Below are positions 52,046 through 61,214 of a DNA stretch of 64,000 bases, one piece after another. The notes under the pieces were generated by a model. The model searched no databases. It worked only from the letters and a program-made list of their open reading frames with translations, and was not told where the DNA came from. How positions within the stretch are numbered: the first letter of the stretch is position 1; each line of letters begins with the position of its first letter. The DNA comes from Herpetosiphon giganteus. GTDB taxonomy: Bacteria > Chloroflexota > Chloroflexia > Chloroflexales > Herpetosiphonaceae. The position numbers and the translations under genes were made by a program. The stretch lies in assembly GCF_016907925.1 (NCBI RefSeq), contig NZ_JAFBCZ010000030.1, positions 1 to 64,000 on the forward strand, given 5' to 3'.

Positions 52046-53185
52046 TTATTTGGCAATCTCACGCGAAATGACCAAGCGCTGAATTTCGCTCGTGCCTTCG
52101 TAGATTTCGGTAATCTTGGCATCGCGGAAGTAGCGCTCAACGGGATATTCTTTCGAGTAGCCATTCGAGCCGAAGATTTGCACGGCTTTGGTGGCTGTCC
52201 ACATGGCCGTTTCCGAGGCATTGACTTTGGCCATCGCCGCCGCCGCAATGTAGTTTTCACCCTGATCTTTGAGCCACGCAGCATGATAGGTCAACATGCG
52301 CGCTGCTTTGATTCGCGTCGCCATATCGGCCAAGGTAAAGCCCACTGCTTGGAAGTTGATAATCGATTGGCCAAATTGCTCGCGGACTTTGGCATAATCC
52401 AAGGCTGCTTCATAGGCTCCTTGGGCAATTCCCAAAGCCTGCGAGGCAATCCCAATCCGCCCACCATTCAAGATGGTCATAGCGATTTTGAAGCCTTCGC
52501 CTGGTTGACCAAGCATGCGGCTTTTATGCACTCGCAGCTCATCATAGGACATTTGGGCCGATTGCGCCGAACGAATGCCCAATTTATCTTCAACCTTGAG
52601 CACCGAAACCCCAGGCTCGCTGGTATCGACTAAAAAGGCGCTGATGCCTTTTACACCTTTTTCTGGCGCAGTCATGGCCATCAACAAAATGGTGTTGGCT
52701 TTCGAACCATTGGTAACCCAGTTTTTGGTGCCGGTAATCACATAATGATCGCCATCTTCAACCGCGCGGGTTTTCTGGGCTGCTGCATCCGAGCCAGCGC
52801 CAGGCTCCGAGAGCGAGAACGCACCAAGCTGCTGGCCGCTTGCCAATGGAGTCAGAATGTCGCGTTTTTGTTCTTCCGTGCCAAATTTTTCAATCCCAGC
52901 ACACACCAAGGAATTGTTGACCGAGGCAATGACCCCAACTGAGGCATCGACCCGCGAAAGCTCCTCGATCATAATTGCATAGGAGATGTAATCGAGGCCA
53001 GCCCCACCATAGGCTTCATCGATTGCAACGCCCATAAAGCCCAATTTCCCCATTTTTTGCACAATGTCGGTCGGCCAAATTTTATGCTCATCACGCTCGG
53101 CAACTGTTGGCCGAATTTCACCTTCGGCAAATTCGCGAGCTGCCTTGCGCATAAATTCCTGATCGTCCGAGAGCTTGAAATCCAC
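52046..53185 (-). CDS. Acyl-CoA dehydrogenase
   Basis: A 379-residue FAD enzyme that oxidises acyl-CoA to enoyl-CoA. The FAD/substrate motifs GAFSLSEPGAGSDA and ITGTKNWVTNG and the C-terminal catalytic Glu in IYEGTSEIQRL are complete. Length is typical. It lies 35 bases after the LuxC-type gene in the same direction. The chain-length specificity is unknown. Confidence 0.95.
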   Translation of the reverse strand: MDFKLSDDQEFMRKAAREFAEGEIRPTVAERDEHKIWPTDIVQKMGKLGFMGVAIDEAYGGAGLDYISYAIMIEELSRVDASVGVIASVNNSLVCAGIEKFGTEEQKRDILTPLASGQQLGAFSLSEPGAGSDAAAQKTRAVEDGDHYVITGTKNWVTNGSKANTILLMAMTAPEKGVKGISAFLVDTSEPGVSVLKVEDKLGIRSAQSAQMSYDELRVHKSRMLGQPGEGFKIAMTILNGGRIGIASQALGIAQGAYEAALDYAKVREQFGQSIINFQAVGFTLADMATRIKAARMLTYHAAWLKDQGENYIAAAAMAKVNASETAMWTATKAVQIFGSNGYSKEYPVERYFRDAKITEIYEGTSEIQRLVISREIAK

Positions 53186-53220
53186 GTTGATTCCTCCAAA
53201 TGTGTCGAATTACTGCTTAA

Positions 53221-54615
53221 TTATAGGTGAAGATCGCTCGATCGTTCTGCATCGACCCAGCGGACTAAACTGCGTAATGGGTCGCGCCCATCGTGATGCC
53301 ACGCTGCCTGCGGAAACGCCTGTTGCCCAGCATGGCAAATTCGCACTACGCCGATTGTCGCCAGCGCGTCAGCCAATTCGGCCCGCTGCTCAGAACTACA
53401 TACCAGCGTAGCACTTTGCAGATGCTGACGCAATGGGCTTAATCGCTGCTCAAGCGCATCAAGATTGGTCACTGGCACAAGTTTAATCAGCCGCCCTGTT
53501 GTGGTTGGCACGCTTTCGCCTTGATCAACCACTACCAGCCACAGCTGATCGGGCGCGCTCAAAAGCTGAATTGGTTGGCCGCTCAACGCTTGCCACTCAT
53601 ACTCATCAGCACTCCGACGCGTCGCAGCAATGATTGAATCACTCGCCGGATAACGCTGGCTCACAGCAGCCAAACTTTGGTTCAATAGCGCTGCAAGCTG
53701 GCTTAATTGGGCAGCATTCGGTGCTTCGACAAACAATGCTTGCGGCGAGACACAGCCTTGTTGCTCAAGCATCACACAATCAGCAGCCAAATGAGCGGCA
53801 ATTTCAGCCAAATTTGGCGCAGCAAACATGCTTTGGCTAAGATAGCCAAATGAGTAGCGCGAGCCATAATCAAGCCAACGAATGTGCGCTGGGCTACGCT
53901 GCCGCACTGCCGCAATCGCTTGATCGCTGGCGTTGGCAATAATTGCCTCAGTTGTGGCCAAAAGTGGATCTTCGAGCGCCTGATCGCCGCCGCTCCACCA
54001 AAGCACCGCGATACTCTCAGCAAGCTCTGGGAGTTGTTCGATTAGGCTGCTGGCAAATGCCGCGGCCCATAATGGCTCGCCGCGCGCAACTTTCAGCAAG
54101 CTTGGCGACTTAACCAAAAGCGCATCAATTAAGCTTTGAATCGCGACTCCAGGCACGTTGCCAGCGCAAATATGCCAGGTTAGGCGTGGCCCAAGCACGC
54201 GACTTTCGCCGACCACGCTTGGCCGCCAGCCATCGAGCAGCAACGGATCGCCGAATTGCTCATTGAGCCGTTGCCAAAGCCGCGGCGCACGCCAATCGGC
54301 CAGCATCCGGTCAAGCACAGTGCTCAGCATGGCTTGGTTGTAGCCATTAATCTGGGGCAGTTGATTGAGTAATTGCACCCGTGGCGCATAATCTGGCGCA
54401 AGCCATTGCGCTGCCGCCCGATCAATCGCCGCGACAATTTTGGCGATTGGCAGGCCCTGCAGGGTTGTGGCACTAGCGCGCAAACGCTCGGCAAGTTGCA
54501 GCATGTGGACGGGGCTTGGCGCAAGGATTGGCAAACGCAACGAGCCAAATTGCTGGCTGGTTTGGGGCCAAGCCAGCGCTGGCGGTAAACACCACGTTGG
54601 CAATTCAACGCTCAT
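53221..54615 (-). CDS. LuxC-family acyl-CoA reductase
   Basis: A 464-residue member of the LuxC aldehyde-forming acyl reductase family (aldehyde dehydrogenase superfamily). ICAGNVPGVAIQSLIDALLVKSPSLLK is the family nucleotide-binding region, and the active-site Cys is probably in LEQQGCVSPQA. LuxC usually works with LuxE acyl-protein synthetase, which is not here. It overlaps the upstream transglutaminase-like gene by 11 bases. A fatty aldehyde product is likely, and the dehydrogenase next to it may deliver the acyl-CoA. Confidence 0.88.
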   Translation of the reverse strand: MSVELPTWCLPPALAWPQTSQQFGSLRLPILAPSPVHMLQLAERLRASATTLQGLPIAKIVAAIDRAAAQWLAPDYAPRVQLLNQLPQINGYNQAMLSTVLDRMLADWRAPRLWQRLNEQFGDPLLLDGWRPSVVGESRVLGPRLTWHICAGNVPGVAIQSLIDALLVKSPSLLKVARGEPLWAAAFASSLIEQLPELAESIAVLWWSGGDQALEDPLLATTEAIIANASDQAIAAVRQRSPAHIRWLDYGSRYSFGYLSQSMFAAPNLAEIAAHLAADCVMLEQQGCVSPQALFVEAPNAAQLSQLAALLNQSLAAVSQRYPASDSIIAATRRSADEYEWQALSGQPIQLLSAPDQLWLVVVDQGESVPTTTGRLIKLVPVTNLDALEQRLSPLRQHLQSATLVCSSEQRAELADALATIGVVRICHAGQQAFPQAAWHHDGRDPLRSLVRWVDAERSSDLHL

Positions 54616-55171
54616 TGGTTAATGCAGCCATACATGCCTCGCGAATTGCCCATGCTTTGGTGAGGCTCAGGCCTTGGCTAGTGGCCCATTTCAAGAGGAA
54701 ATTGCGATGCACCGTGCGTTTGTAATCGCCAATTTGATCGGGTGTAATTTGTTGCTCTTCAAAAAATTGCAAAATTGGCTCGGCATTCGCAGAACGGGTT
54801 ACATCGATATTCCAGCGGCCATAGCGCAAAAAACAATGAGCTTCGGGAATCGCAGTTAAACTATTTGATTCCAAGGTGTGGCCAACCCCTGGCGTATTCT
54901 TGCCATCCATCAAATAAATGCCAAAATACAAATTAATTGGCAGCGCCAATTCGCGGGCCAACTCGGCCAAGAAGGCATGTTTGGTGCTGCTCGTGCCCCG
55001 TTTTTCGCTGACAACCAAGCGCCAATCGAGCGGGTTGGTGTTGCGGCCAAAGGGCAGGGTCGCAATCCAGCGGGCAACTGCTTGATAATGTTCTAATCCT
55101 TGGGAGATTAGGCTCGCGCTTATTGGCAAATCGGCATCGAGCGGCACATCAGGCAAGCGTCCAACAATCAT
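54605..55171 (-). CDS. Transglutaminase-like hypothetical protein (188 aa)
   Basis: The stretch RGTSSTKHAFLAELARELAL followed later by HCFLRYGRWNIDVTR resembles a transglutaminase-like fold, but the position of the catalytic Cys in the usual GTCSxKH pattern is Ser here. Either it is not catalytic, or it acts differently. The protein is soluble and of unknown role. It overlaps ogt (ATGA) and luxC-type genes on both sides, so it belongs to the same unit. Confidence 0.78.
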   Translation of the reverse strand: MIVGRLPDVPLDADLPISASLISQGLEHYQAVARWIATLPFGRNTNPLDWRLVVSEKRGTSSTKHAFLAELARELALPINLYFGIYLMDGKNTPGVGHTLESNSLTAIPEAHCFLRYGRWNIDVTRSANAEPILQFFEEQQITPDQIGDYKRTVHRNFLLKWATSQGLSLTKAWAIREACMAALTNER

Positions 55172-55704
55172 GACATCATCTCCATAGAATATTTGGCAGT
55201 AACCGGAATTGCTTCACGCGCAAGCAGTTGTTGTTGGCGGCTGCGGCCCCAGCGATAGTAGCCAAGCCCATGCGGTGAACTTTTTAGCCGATGACAGGGA
55301 ATTATTAAGGCCAAAGGATTGCTGCGCAACGCTTGATTGATCGCATAGGCAGCATGGTAGGGCCGTGGCAATAGCTCAGCCAATTGTTGATACGACCATT
55401 GTTGGCCATAGGGAATTTGGATTAACTGGTGCCAAATTGCGTGCTGTTGCGCCGAACCTTGCCATGCAATCGGCACGCTAAATTGGCTGCGTTGGCCAGC
55501 ACAATAAGCTTGATATTGCTCAATGGCCTGTTCAAGCATGGGATTTGTGCGATAGATCAGCAAACGATCGGGGTGAGTTTCGGTTAATTCAGCCAACAAC
55601 TCACTATCGTCGTCGGCAAAACTAGCCAACAACAAGCCTTCGGGCGCTGCTGCAAGCAGCAAACGCCCAAAAGTGGTGGTTTGAATAAGGTAATCGATCG
55701 CCAT
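55168..55704 (-). CDS. ogt: Methylated-DNA-protein cysteine methyltransferase
   Basis: A 178-residue O6-alkylguanine repair protein. The acceptor Cys lies in IIPCHRL, and the DNA-binding helix has YQQLAELLPRPYHAAYAINQALRSNP. The usual NPL-x-IIPCHR order and the GLGYYRWG loop follow. An N-terminal domain of about 80 residues is present. It lies five bases after the glycosidase gene in the same direction. Confidence 0.93.
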   Translation of the reverse strand: MAIDYLIQTTTFGRLLLAAAPEGLLLASFADDDSELLAELTETHPDRLLIYRTNPMLEQAIEQYQAYCAGQRSQFSVPIAWQGSAQQHAIWHQLIQIPYGQQWSYQQLAELLPRPYHAAYAINQALRSNPLALIIPCHRLKSSPHGLGYYRWGRSRQQQLLAREAIPVTAKYSMEMMS

Positions 55705-55709
55705 AGCTG

Positions 55710-57467
55710 CTATTTTCTAACGAGCGGCAAATAGACTGGATCAAGTTGATTCACGACCCGCAACGTTACTTGAACCGTGCGGGGAGCCAAACCATTGCCA
55801 TTAACCCGAAACTGATAGGTATAGGTTCCGCTGCTTAGGCTACCAACTTGTGCCCTGATCGTCAAATTGGTTGTGCCAACCAAACTGCCGCTACTTGGCG
55901 TAACGCTCAGGCCAGCAGAGACGTTGCTAATTGTCCAATTGAGCGCGGTTTCGCTATCACCGTTGCTGAGCGGAATAATGGCCGCTGCCTCGCCGCCACC
56001 AACTTCAGCCAATAAATTCACCGAAGTCTGAATGTTGATACTGGCAGGCGTTTTTTGCACAATAAAAATCGGATCGTTGGTAAGCACAATGCTGGCAGTT
56101 GTGCCATTGATCGTTGGCGTAAATGTTTGGTTATTGCGGGTGCGGAAAATCCACTGTTTGCCCGCAGTCAGCGGAAACTGAATTGTGGTATTCGCGCCAG
56201 GAGTCCACAGCACATCAATCTCGGTGCTGCCACGGCTATAGCGATAGGCATATACGCCGCCAGTGTTATTGCCATTGCCAACATAGGTGTGAGTATGCAC
56301 GCCAGCGCGTGGTCCCAGTGGCGTGGCGTTATTCAACAAGCCAGCCATCGTTTGAAAGGCTGCATAGGCAGATTTTGGCGTGTAATCATTATTCGCTAAA
56401 TTGCCAAGCATTTCTGAGCCGCTGAAGGGATGGCCGCCATTGAAAGCATCTTCAAGCTGCAACCAATTAATATGTTGCACGCCCATTTGTTGGGCAATCA
56501 CAAAGCTGCGAATCAAGTAGCGGGCTTGATTTTCGGCACTCACCACGGGACAACTTGCCGAGCCTGGGCTAGTGCACCAGCCAATCTCAGTAATCCAAAT
56601 TGGAGCTTTGGGACGGCCAATGTCGTTACTTAGCCAATTGCGCGAGTTGAGCAAACGGCCTTCTAGAGTGACGGTTGCAAACGTGCCAATCGAATCGGGG
56701 GCGATGGTTGGCATGTAGGGGTGAATCCCCAGCACATCAAAGCTATTTTTGGCCGCAGGCACTTGGCGAAACGCGCCATTATTGCCATTCAGAAACTCAA
56801 GCCCATCGCTAAAACCATCGAACACATAGACCCCGCCAGCCACCACAATCGCCGTTGGGTCGGCTTGCTTAATTGCGTTATACGAAGCGACCAAAATTTC
56901 GCCATAGCGGCGGCGGCGCAACGCTTCGTTATTATTGATTGAACTCCATGTTTCGTGAAAATTCGGCTCGTTCCAAATTTGCCATGCAGCGATGCGCGGC
57001 GAGCCAGGAGCATCGTTAAATCCATCGCCATCGTAGCGCTCGACCATCCAGGCTGCAAACTCGGCATACTGGGCGGGATCGCTTGGTGGACACCAATAGT
57101 TATTGTTGCCAGCGCACGAAGGCTCACGCGCCCAAGCTGGGGTTGTCAGAAGCATGCCGATAATCCCAAGATTGGCATCGGCGACAGTTTTGATGCGGCT
57201 ATCGTAGCTAGTTCGAAAATTGCCATTGCTTGGCTCGATTTCGGCCCATGGCAATTCTTCGAGCGACCAATGAGCGCCCGCTTGGGCCATTTTCTGGGAC
57301 AGTAGCGGCACATTATCGCCAGTAGTGATGCGCTCGTTTTTAGTGAGGTAGCCATTAATGCCCCACGGCGTGATCGCGCTTGGCTGCGCGGTCGGAGCAT
57401 CGGGAGTAGCAGGCGCAGGGGTAACAAACCCAAACAAAAATACAAGCAATAAACCTAATTTACGCAA
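55710..57467 (-). CDS. Secreted glycoside hydrolase (clan A-like)
   Basis: A 585-residue exported enzyme. After a signal peptide, a TIM-barrel domain (about 35-385) has the acid/base Glu in WQIWNEPNF (Glu167) and the nucleophile Glu in WITEIGW (Glu294), as in clan A families such as GH5 or GH39. The C-terminal part (about 410-585) forms beta-rich domains, the last with SPSSGSLVG-like and RVNGNGLAPRTVQVTLRV segments. The TTG at 57467 is chosen since GAGG lies eight bases upstream; a TTG 30 bases earlier is possible. Substrate unknown. Confidence 0.85.
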   Translation of the reverse strand: MRKLGLLLVFLFGFVTPAPATPDAPTAQPSAITPWGINGYLTKNERITTGDNVPLLSQKMAQAGAHWSLEELPWAEIEPSNGNFRTSYDSRIKTVADANLGIIGMLLTTPAWAREPSCAGNNNYWCPPSDPAQYAEFAAWMVERYDGDGFNDAPGSPRIAAWQIWNEPNFHETWSSINNNEALRRRRYGEILVASYNAIKQADPTAIVVAGGVYVFDGFSDGLEFLNGNNGAFRQVPAAKNSFDVLGIHPYMPTIAPDSIGTFATVTLEGRLLNSRNWLSNDIGRPKAPIWITEIGWCTSPGSASCPVVSAENQARYLIRSFVIAQQMGVQHINWLQLEDAFNGGHPFSGSEMLGNLANNDYTPKSAYAAFQTMAGLLNNATPLGPRAGVHTHTYVGNGNNTGGVYAYRYSRGSTEIDVLWTPGANTTIQFPLTAGKQWIFRTRNNQTFTPTINGTTASIVLTNDPIFIVQKTPASINIQTSVNLLAEVGGGEAAAIIPLSNGDSETALNWTISNVSAGLSVTPSSGSLVGTTNLTIRAQVGSLSSGTYTYQFRVNGNGLAPRTVQVTLRVVNQLDPVYLPLVRK

Positions 57468-57526
57468 ATTAACAACCTCGTGCACAAAAAAAATCAACTG
57501 TGTACATTATACACAGTTGATCGAGT

Positions 57527-57612
57527 TGGTGCCGAAGGTGGGAGTCGAACCCACATGAGGTCGCCCTCAATGGTTTTTGAGACCATCGCGTCTGCCATTC
57601 CGCCACTTCGGC
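57527..57612 (-). tRNA. tRNA-Leu (anticodon CAA)
   Basis: On the minus strand the acceptor GCCGAAG/CTTCGGC, a D arm with GCGGAATGGCAGACGC, anticodon stem ATGGT/ACCAT with loop CTCAAAA (anticodon CAA), a class II variable arm and the T arm GTGGG-TTCGACT-CCCAC are complete. Discriminator A and CCA are encoded. It decodes UUG. Confidence 0.96.
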
Positions 57613-57629
57613 TTCTTGATGTTGTTAAC

Positions 57630-57706
<77 letters not shown>

Positions 57707-57804
57707 TCAAGTTCTTTGGCTCTCAGTCACGACAGCCGCATTAGATTACCACGAAAGCTGATCCTTGTCAAATTGGAGGATTGGGGGCTAAAAGAATACA
57801 CTTT

Positions 57805-57925
57805 TGATCCACGAAGGGCACGAAGGGCACGAAGCTTGAAACCGCGAAGATCGCGAAGAGACACGAAGAATGGTTTAGCCACGAATTGCACGAAGAATGG
57901 TTTAGCCACAGATTGCACAGATTAT
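57805..57925. repeat. 9-bp CACGAAG-type repeats
   Basis: Units CACGAAGGG, CACGAAGGG, CACGAAGCT, then CGCGAAGAT, CGCGAAGAG and others run at 9-bp spacing, then the phrase AATGGTTTAGCCACGAATTG recurs. It belongs to the family at 17478 and 23568. Confidence 0.75.
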
Positions 57926-57973
57926 TGTGATGATGTTTGTACTTGCCAATAGCCCCAGCCATCATTATTTTCC

Positions 57974-58024
57974 TTCTGACTTCTGACTTTCGTTTTCATC
58001 CCTCATAATTCATACTTCATCCTT
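57974..58024. repeat. Heptanucleotide repeats
   Basis: TTCTGAC occurs twice (57974-57987), and CATCCCT, CATAATT, CATACTT and CATCCTT follow at exact 7-bp spacing (57997-58024). They resemble the tract at 23774. The rest of 57713-58188 shows only similar degenerate wording and a TACAAT near 58126. Confidence 0.7.
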
Positions 58025-58188
58025 CGGTCCCTCTGCGCATCTGCGTTAAAAACCTAGCCCCTGAATCCTGATTCCTACCACCTCTGTTCTATGCTCTATG
58101 TTCTACTTGCCCCATCCCCATGGTACAATAGCCATGTGCGTCAATCGTTGGCGCTTTTTTTGCCATTTAAACACCTAGTAGATCTTTT

Positions 58189-58590
58189 ATGCACGCCATT
58201 CTTACCAAACAATTTCGCTTTGAAGCAGCCCATCAACTTCCCAACCATCGCGGCAAATGTGCGCGGCTCCATGGCCATTCCTATTTGCTTGAGGTCAGCG
58301 TGCGTGGGCCGATTCAGCCTGCCCGTGGCCAAAGCGACGATGGCATGGTGATCGATTTAGAACAAATTAAAGAGGTGGTCAACGAAATTCTGATTGCCCG
58401 CGTTGATCACTATAATCTCAACGATCTTTTGAGTTTGCCAAGCACCGCCGAAAATATCATTCATTGGATGTGGGATGAGCTTGAACAACAAGCGCCAGAA
58501 TTTGGCGCGCTGCTGTGGCGCATGCGACTGTGGGAAACCGCCAGCGGCTACGTCGAAATTAGCCGCGCCGAACGCGAGGCCCAGCCATGA
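58189..58590 (+). CDS. queD: 6-carboxy-tetrahydropterin synthase
   Basis: QueD makes the second intermediate of queuosine synthesis from dihydroneopterin triphosphate. The 133-residue protein has the zinc-binding His15, His28 and His30 in FEAAHQLP and RLHGHSY, the catalytic Cys24 and a typical length. The stop overlaps queE by four bases. QueC and QueF are not in the window. No preQ1 riboswitch fold was noticed upstream. Confidence 0.95.
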   Translation: MHAILTKQFRFEAAHQLPNHRGKCARLHGHSYLLEVSVRGPIQPARGQSDDGMVIDLEQIKEVVNEILIARVDHYNLNDLLSLPSTAENIIHWMWDELEQQAPEFGALLWRMRLWETASGYVEISRAEREAQP

Positions 58591-59279
58591 ATGTGATGGA
58601 AGTCTATCGCTCGGTTCAAGGCGAAGGCACCTTGATGGGCGTGCCAACCACGTTTGTGCGCTTTTTTGCCTGCAATTTGCGCTGTAGCTGGTGCGATACC
58701 AAATATTCGTGGAGCGTCAAAGAGGGTGGCAAATGGGAGAATTTGCCAATTGCTACGCTGGCCCAACGCATCGCCGAACAGGGCGCACGCCATGTTGTGC
58801 TAACTGGCGGCGAGCCAATGTTGCAACGCGAATTACCAGCGCTCGCCCAAACCTTGCGTGCAGCAGGCCATCACCTAACCGTCGAAACCAATAGCACCAT
58901 TTTTCGCCCCGAACTGATCGAGCAGATCAATCTTTGGAGCTTATCGCCAAAATTGGCTGGGGCCAACACTGGCATGCTGCGGCTCGAACCGTTGCGCCAA
59001 TTTATGCAACTACCAGCCGAACGCCAACAATGGAAATTTGTCATCACTGGCGAGAGCGATTTAGCCCAATTGCATCAATTTGTCAGCGAACATCAAGCGT
59101 TTGCTGAAGCCCAATTGCCAATTATTTGGCAGCCAGAAGGCCGCTGGGCCGAGCGCGATTATAGCCATGCCCTCGAATGGCTGGCCGAACGCGCCCAATT
59201 GCCCGAATGGCGCGCCTTCAACGTGCGCGTGCTGCCTCAAATGCATGTGCTCATCTGGGGCCAAAAACGGCTTGTCTAA
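58587..59279 (+). CDS. queE: 7-carboxy-7-deazaguanine synthase
   Basis: QueE is a radical SAM enzyme that forms 7-carboxy-7-deazaguanine. The 230-residue protein has the Cys motif FFACNLRCSWCDT with Cys29, Cys33 and Cys36 (CX3CX2C), an N-terminal VYRSVQGEGTLMG and the LTGGEPM motif. It overlaps queD, so the two are made together. The gene is followed after about 20 bases by a polysaccharide flippase. Confidence 0.95.
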   Translation: MNVMEVYRSVQGEGTLMGVPTTFVRFFACNLRCSWCDTKYSWSVKEGGKWENLPIATLAQRIAEQGARHVVLTGGEPMLQRELPALAQTLRAAGHHLTVETNSTIFRPELIEQINLWSLSPKLAGANTGMLRLEPLRQFMQLPAERQQWKFVITGESDLAQLHQFVSEHQAFAEAQLPIIWQPEGRWAERDYSHALEWLAERAQLPEWRAFNVRVLPQMHVLIWGQKRLV

Positions 59280-59300
59280 GTTCTTCCAAGGGAGTTGTCT

Positions 59301-60929
59301 GTGGCAATACGATTGCTAAGCCAGCCAACAGTTTCAGTTAACGGTTGGATTGGAGTAGGCTTATTTAGCGTGGGTCTGATTGGCTTATTGGGCTTAACCT
59401 TGGCAGCAATTCGCCGTTGGAGCAAGCCGCGCCAGGCGACTGATGATCATTTAAGCACCATTGGCCGTAATGCCAGCATTCCCTTTGCCCTGCAACTGAC
59501 CAGCCGCATGATCGATTTGGTCTTTGCGATGATTCTGTATCGCTTTTTGGCGATCGAAACCGTCGGAGCCTACGACTTTGCGGCGATAATCGTGGTCAGT
59601 TATTTTGGCACGATTGCCGATTGGGGCTTAACTGTCCTCGCAACCCACGAAATCGTGCGCCAACCAAGCCAAGCACCCCAAACTTTTCGCACAACGCTCT
59701 GGCTACGCCTGCGCTTTGCAGTTTTAGCGCTGCCCATCGCCATCATCTTTGTGCTGATCTATAACGGCTTAGCCGAAGCCAAAATCACGGCGGTTGGTCT
59801 GACGCGCGAGCAAATTACGGTTGTGGCAATTTTGATGCTGACCTTGTTTCCAGCGGCAATTTCGGCGAGTGTTACGGCATGGCTGCAAGGCCACGAGCGC
59901 TTGGTCGCTGCGGCGGTTGTTAATTTGCTGACCAATATTGGCAGCGCTGCTTTTCGCTTAATTGCCTTGGTTTTAGGTTTTGGCATTATTGGGATTGCCA
60001 GCGGAGCCTTGGCTGGGGCAGTTCTCAGCGCCCTGTTATTTTGGCTGGCGATGCGCCGTTTCTTCCCCGATGTGGCTTGGCGTGGCCCAACCTTGCCAGC
60101 CAAACCGCTGCTCAAAGAAGGCTATCCGCTGTTGCTCAACAGTTTGTTGATGACGATCTTCTTTCGTTTTGATACGATTTTATTGAGCGCCTTTCATGGT
60201 TTTGTCGTTACGGCAACCTATGGCGTGGCCTACAAACTGATTAATTTTACCCAAATTGTGCCGCCAATCGTGGTTAATGCAATTTTCCCCACCTTAATTC
60301 GGCGTTCTGGCGATGATCGAGCTGGCATGAGCCGCGCCTATGCTGGAACCTTGCGCATGTTGCTCAATTTGGCCTTCGGCATCGCCATCATTGCAACAAT
60401 TGTGGCCGTGCCGCTTACCACATGGCTCGCCGATAAACCTGAATATTTGCCAGGCAGCGTCTATGCCTTGATGATTACGATTTGGTATTTGCCAGGCAGC
60501 TACCTGAATGGGCTGACGCAGTATGTGATCATCGCTTTGGGCAAGAAACAGGCAATTACCAAGGCCTTTGGCTTGACGGCGCTGGTCAATTTGGGTTTGA
60601 ATATTTGGCTCATTCCACGTTATAGCTATTTTGCTGCTGCCACAATCACCATTATTTCCGAGCTTGTGTTGTTCGTGCCGCTATGGTTGGTATTGCGCCG
60701 CGAGAAAATTACGCTTAATTTGGCTGGGCTGCTGTGGCGGCCTGCGCTCTCGGCCCTGATTGCTGGTGGCGTTGGCTGGTTGTTGCTAGCAATCAATGTC
60801 TATTTAGCTGGCTTGGTAACCGGATTAATCTATGCTGCTGGCTTATGGTTCAGTGGCAGCATTGGCCAAACCGAACGCGAGCTAGCCGCACGTATGCTCA
60901 AAAAATTACGCCCACAAGCCTCAAATTAA
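59301..60929 (+). CDS. Polysaccharide/lipid-linked oligosaccharide flippase (RfbX-like)
   Basis: A 542-residue membrane protein of the MOP superfamily with an extra N-terminal helix (about 13-35) and about 12-14 helices after GRNASIPFALQLTSRMIDLVFAMILYRFLAIETVGAYDFA. The pattern matches oligosaccharide flippases. The GTG at 59301 is preferred because AAGGGAG is at proper spacing; a TTG at 59295 is too close to it. No glycosyltransferase lies beside it, so its glycan is unknown. Confidence 0.88.
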   Translation: MAIRLLSQPTVSVNGWIGVGLFSVGLIGLLGLTLAAIRRWSKPRQATDDHLSTIGRNASIPFALQLTSRMIDLVFAMILYRFLAIETVGAYDFAAIIVVSYFGTIADWGLTVLATHEIVRQPSQAPQTFRTTLWLRLRFAVLALPIAIIFVLIYNGLAEAKITAVGLTREQITVVAILMLTLFPAAISASVTAWLQGHERLVAAAVVNLLTNIGSAAFRLIALVLGFGIIGIASGALAGAVLSALLFWLAMRRFFPDVAWRGPTLPAKPLLKEGYPLLLNSLLMTIFFRFDTILLSAFHGFVVTATYGVAYKLINFTQIVPPIVVNAIFPTLIRRSGDDRAGMSRAYAGTLRMLLNLAFGIAIIATIVAVPLTTWLADKPEYLPGSVYALMITIWYLPGSYLNGLTQYVIIALGKKQAITKAFGLTALVNLGLNIWLIPRYSYFAAATITIISELVLFVPLWLVLRREKITLNLAGLLWRPALSALIAGGVGWLLLAINVYLAGLVTGLIYAAGLWFSGSIGQTERELAARMLKKLRPQASN

Positions 60930-61044
60930 TCCACAGAACAACGATGAGGGAGCAGGTAGGTGGAACCGCCAAGAACGCGAAGGTAGGGAGTGCTTCCATA
61001 TTGAGGAAACAGAGAAAGATCCAACACTCCACAATGTAAAATTT

Positions 61045-61110
61045 AGGGGGTGCAGGGGGATGAAAACCCCCTGCGTCTCCCGCCTAGAGGCGGGACGGAA
61101 GGGTGGTGAT
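61045..61110 (+). repeat. Double-hairpin repeat, copy E
   Basis: The stem GCAGGGGG...CCCCCTGC and then CCCGCC...GGCGGG, ending in ACGGAAGGGTGGTGA, is the same element as at 17361 and 17540. It lies between the converging flippase and peptidase genes. Confidence 0.88.
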
Positions 61111-61214
61111 AACACATCATGGTTAATCAACCTACCTTTGTAAGGGAATTAAAGCCTCTGTGTTTCCCTACGGCGGAGGGACAAAAAGGAGGCGAATCAT
61201 GGTATTTATTATTG

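Noticed and set aside
58091-58188. preQ1 riboswitch before queD
   Set aside because: No convincing preQ1 aptamer pattern could be drawn; only a TACAAT and a T-run were visible.
61021-61214. Insertion sequence near copy E of the double-hairpin repeat
   Set aside because: No transposase frame or long terminal repeats are present; only the short hairpin element.
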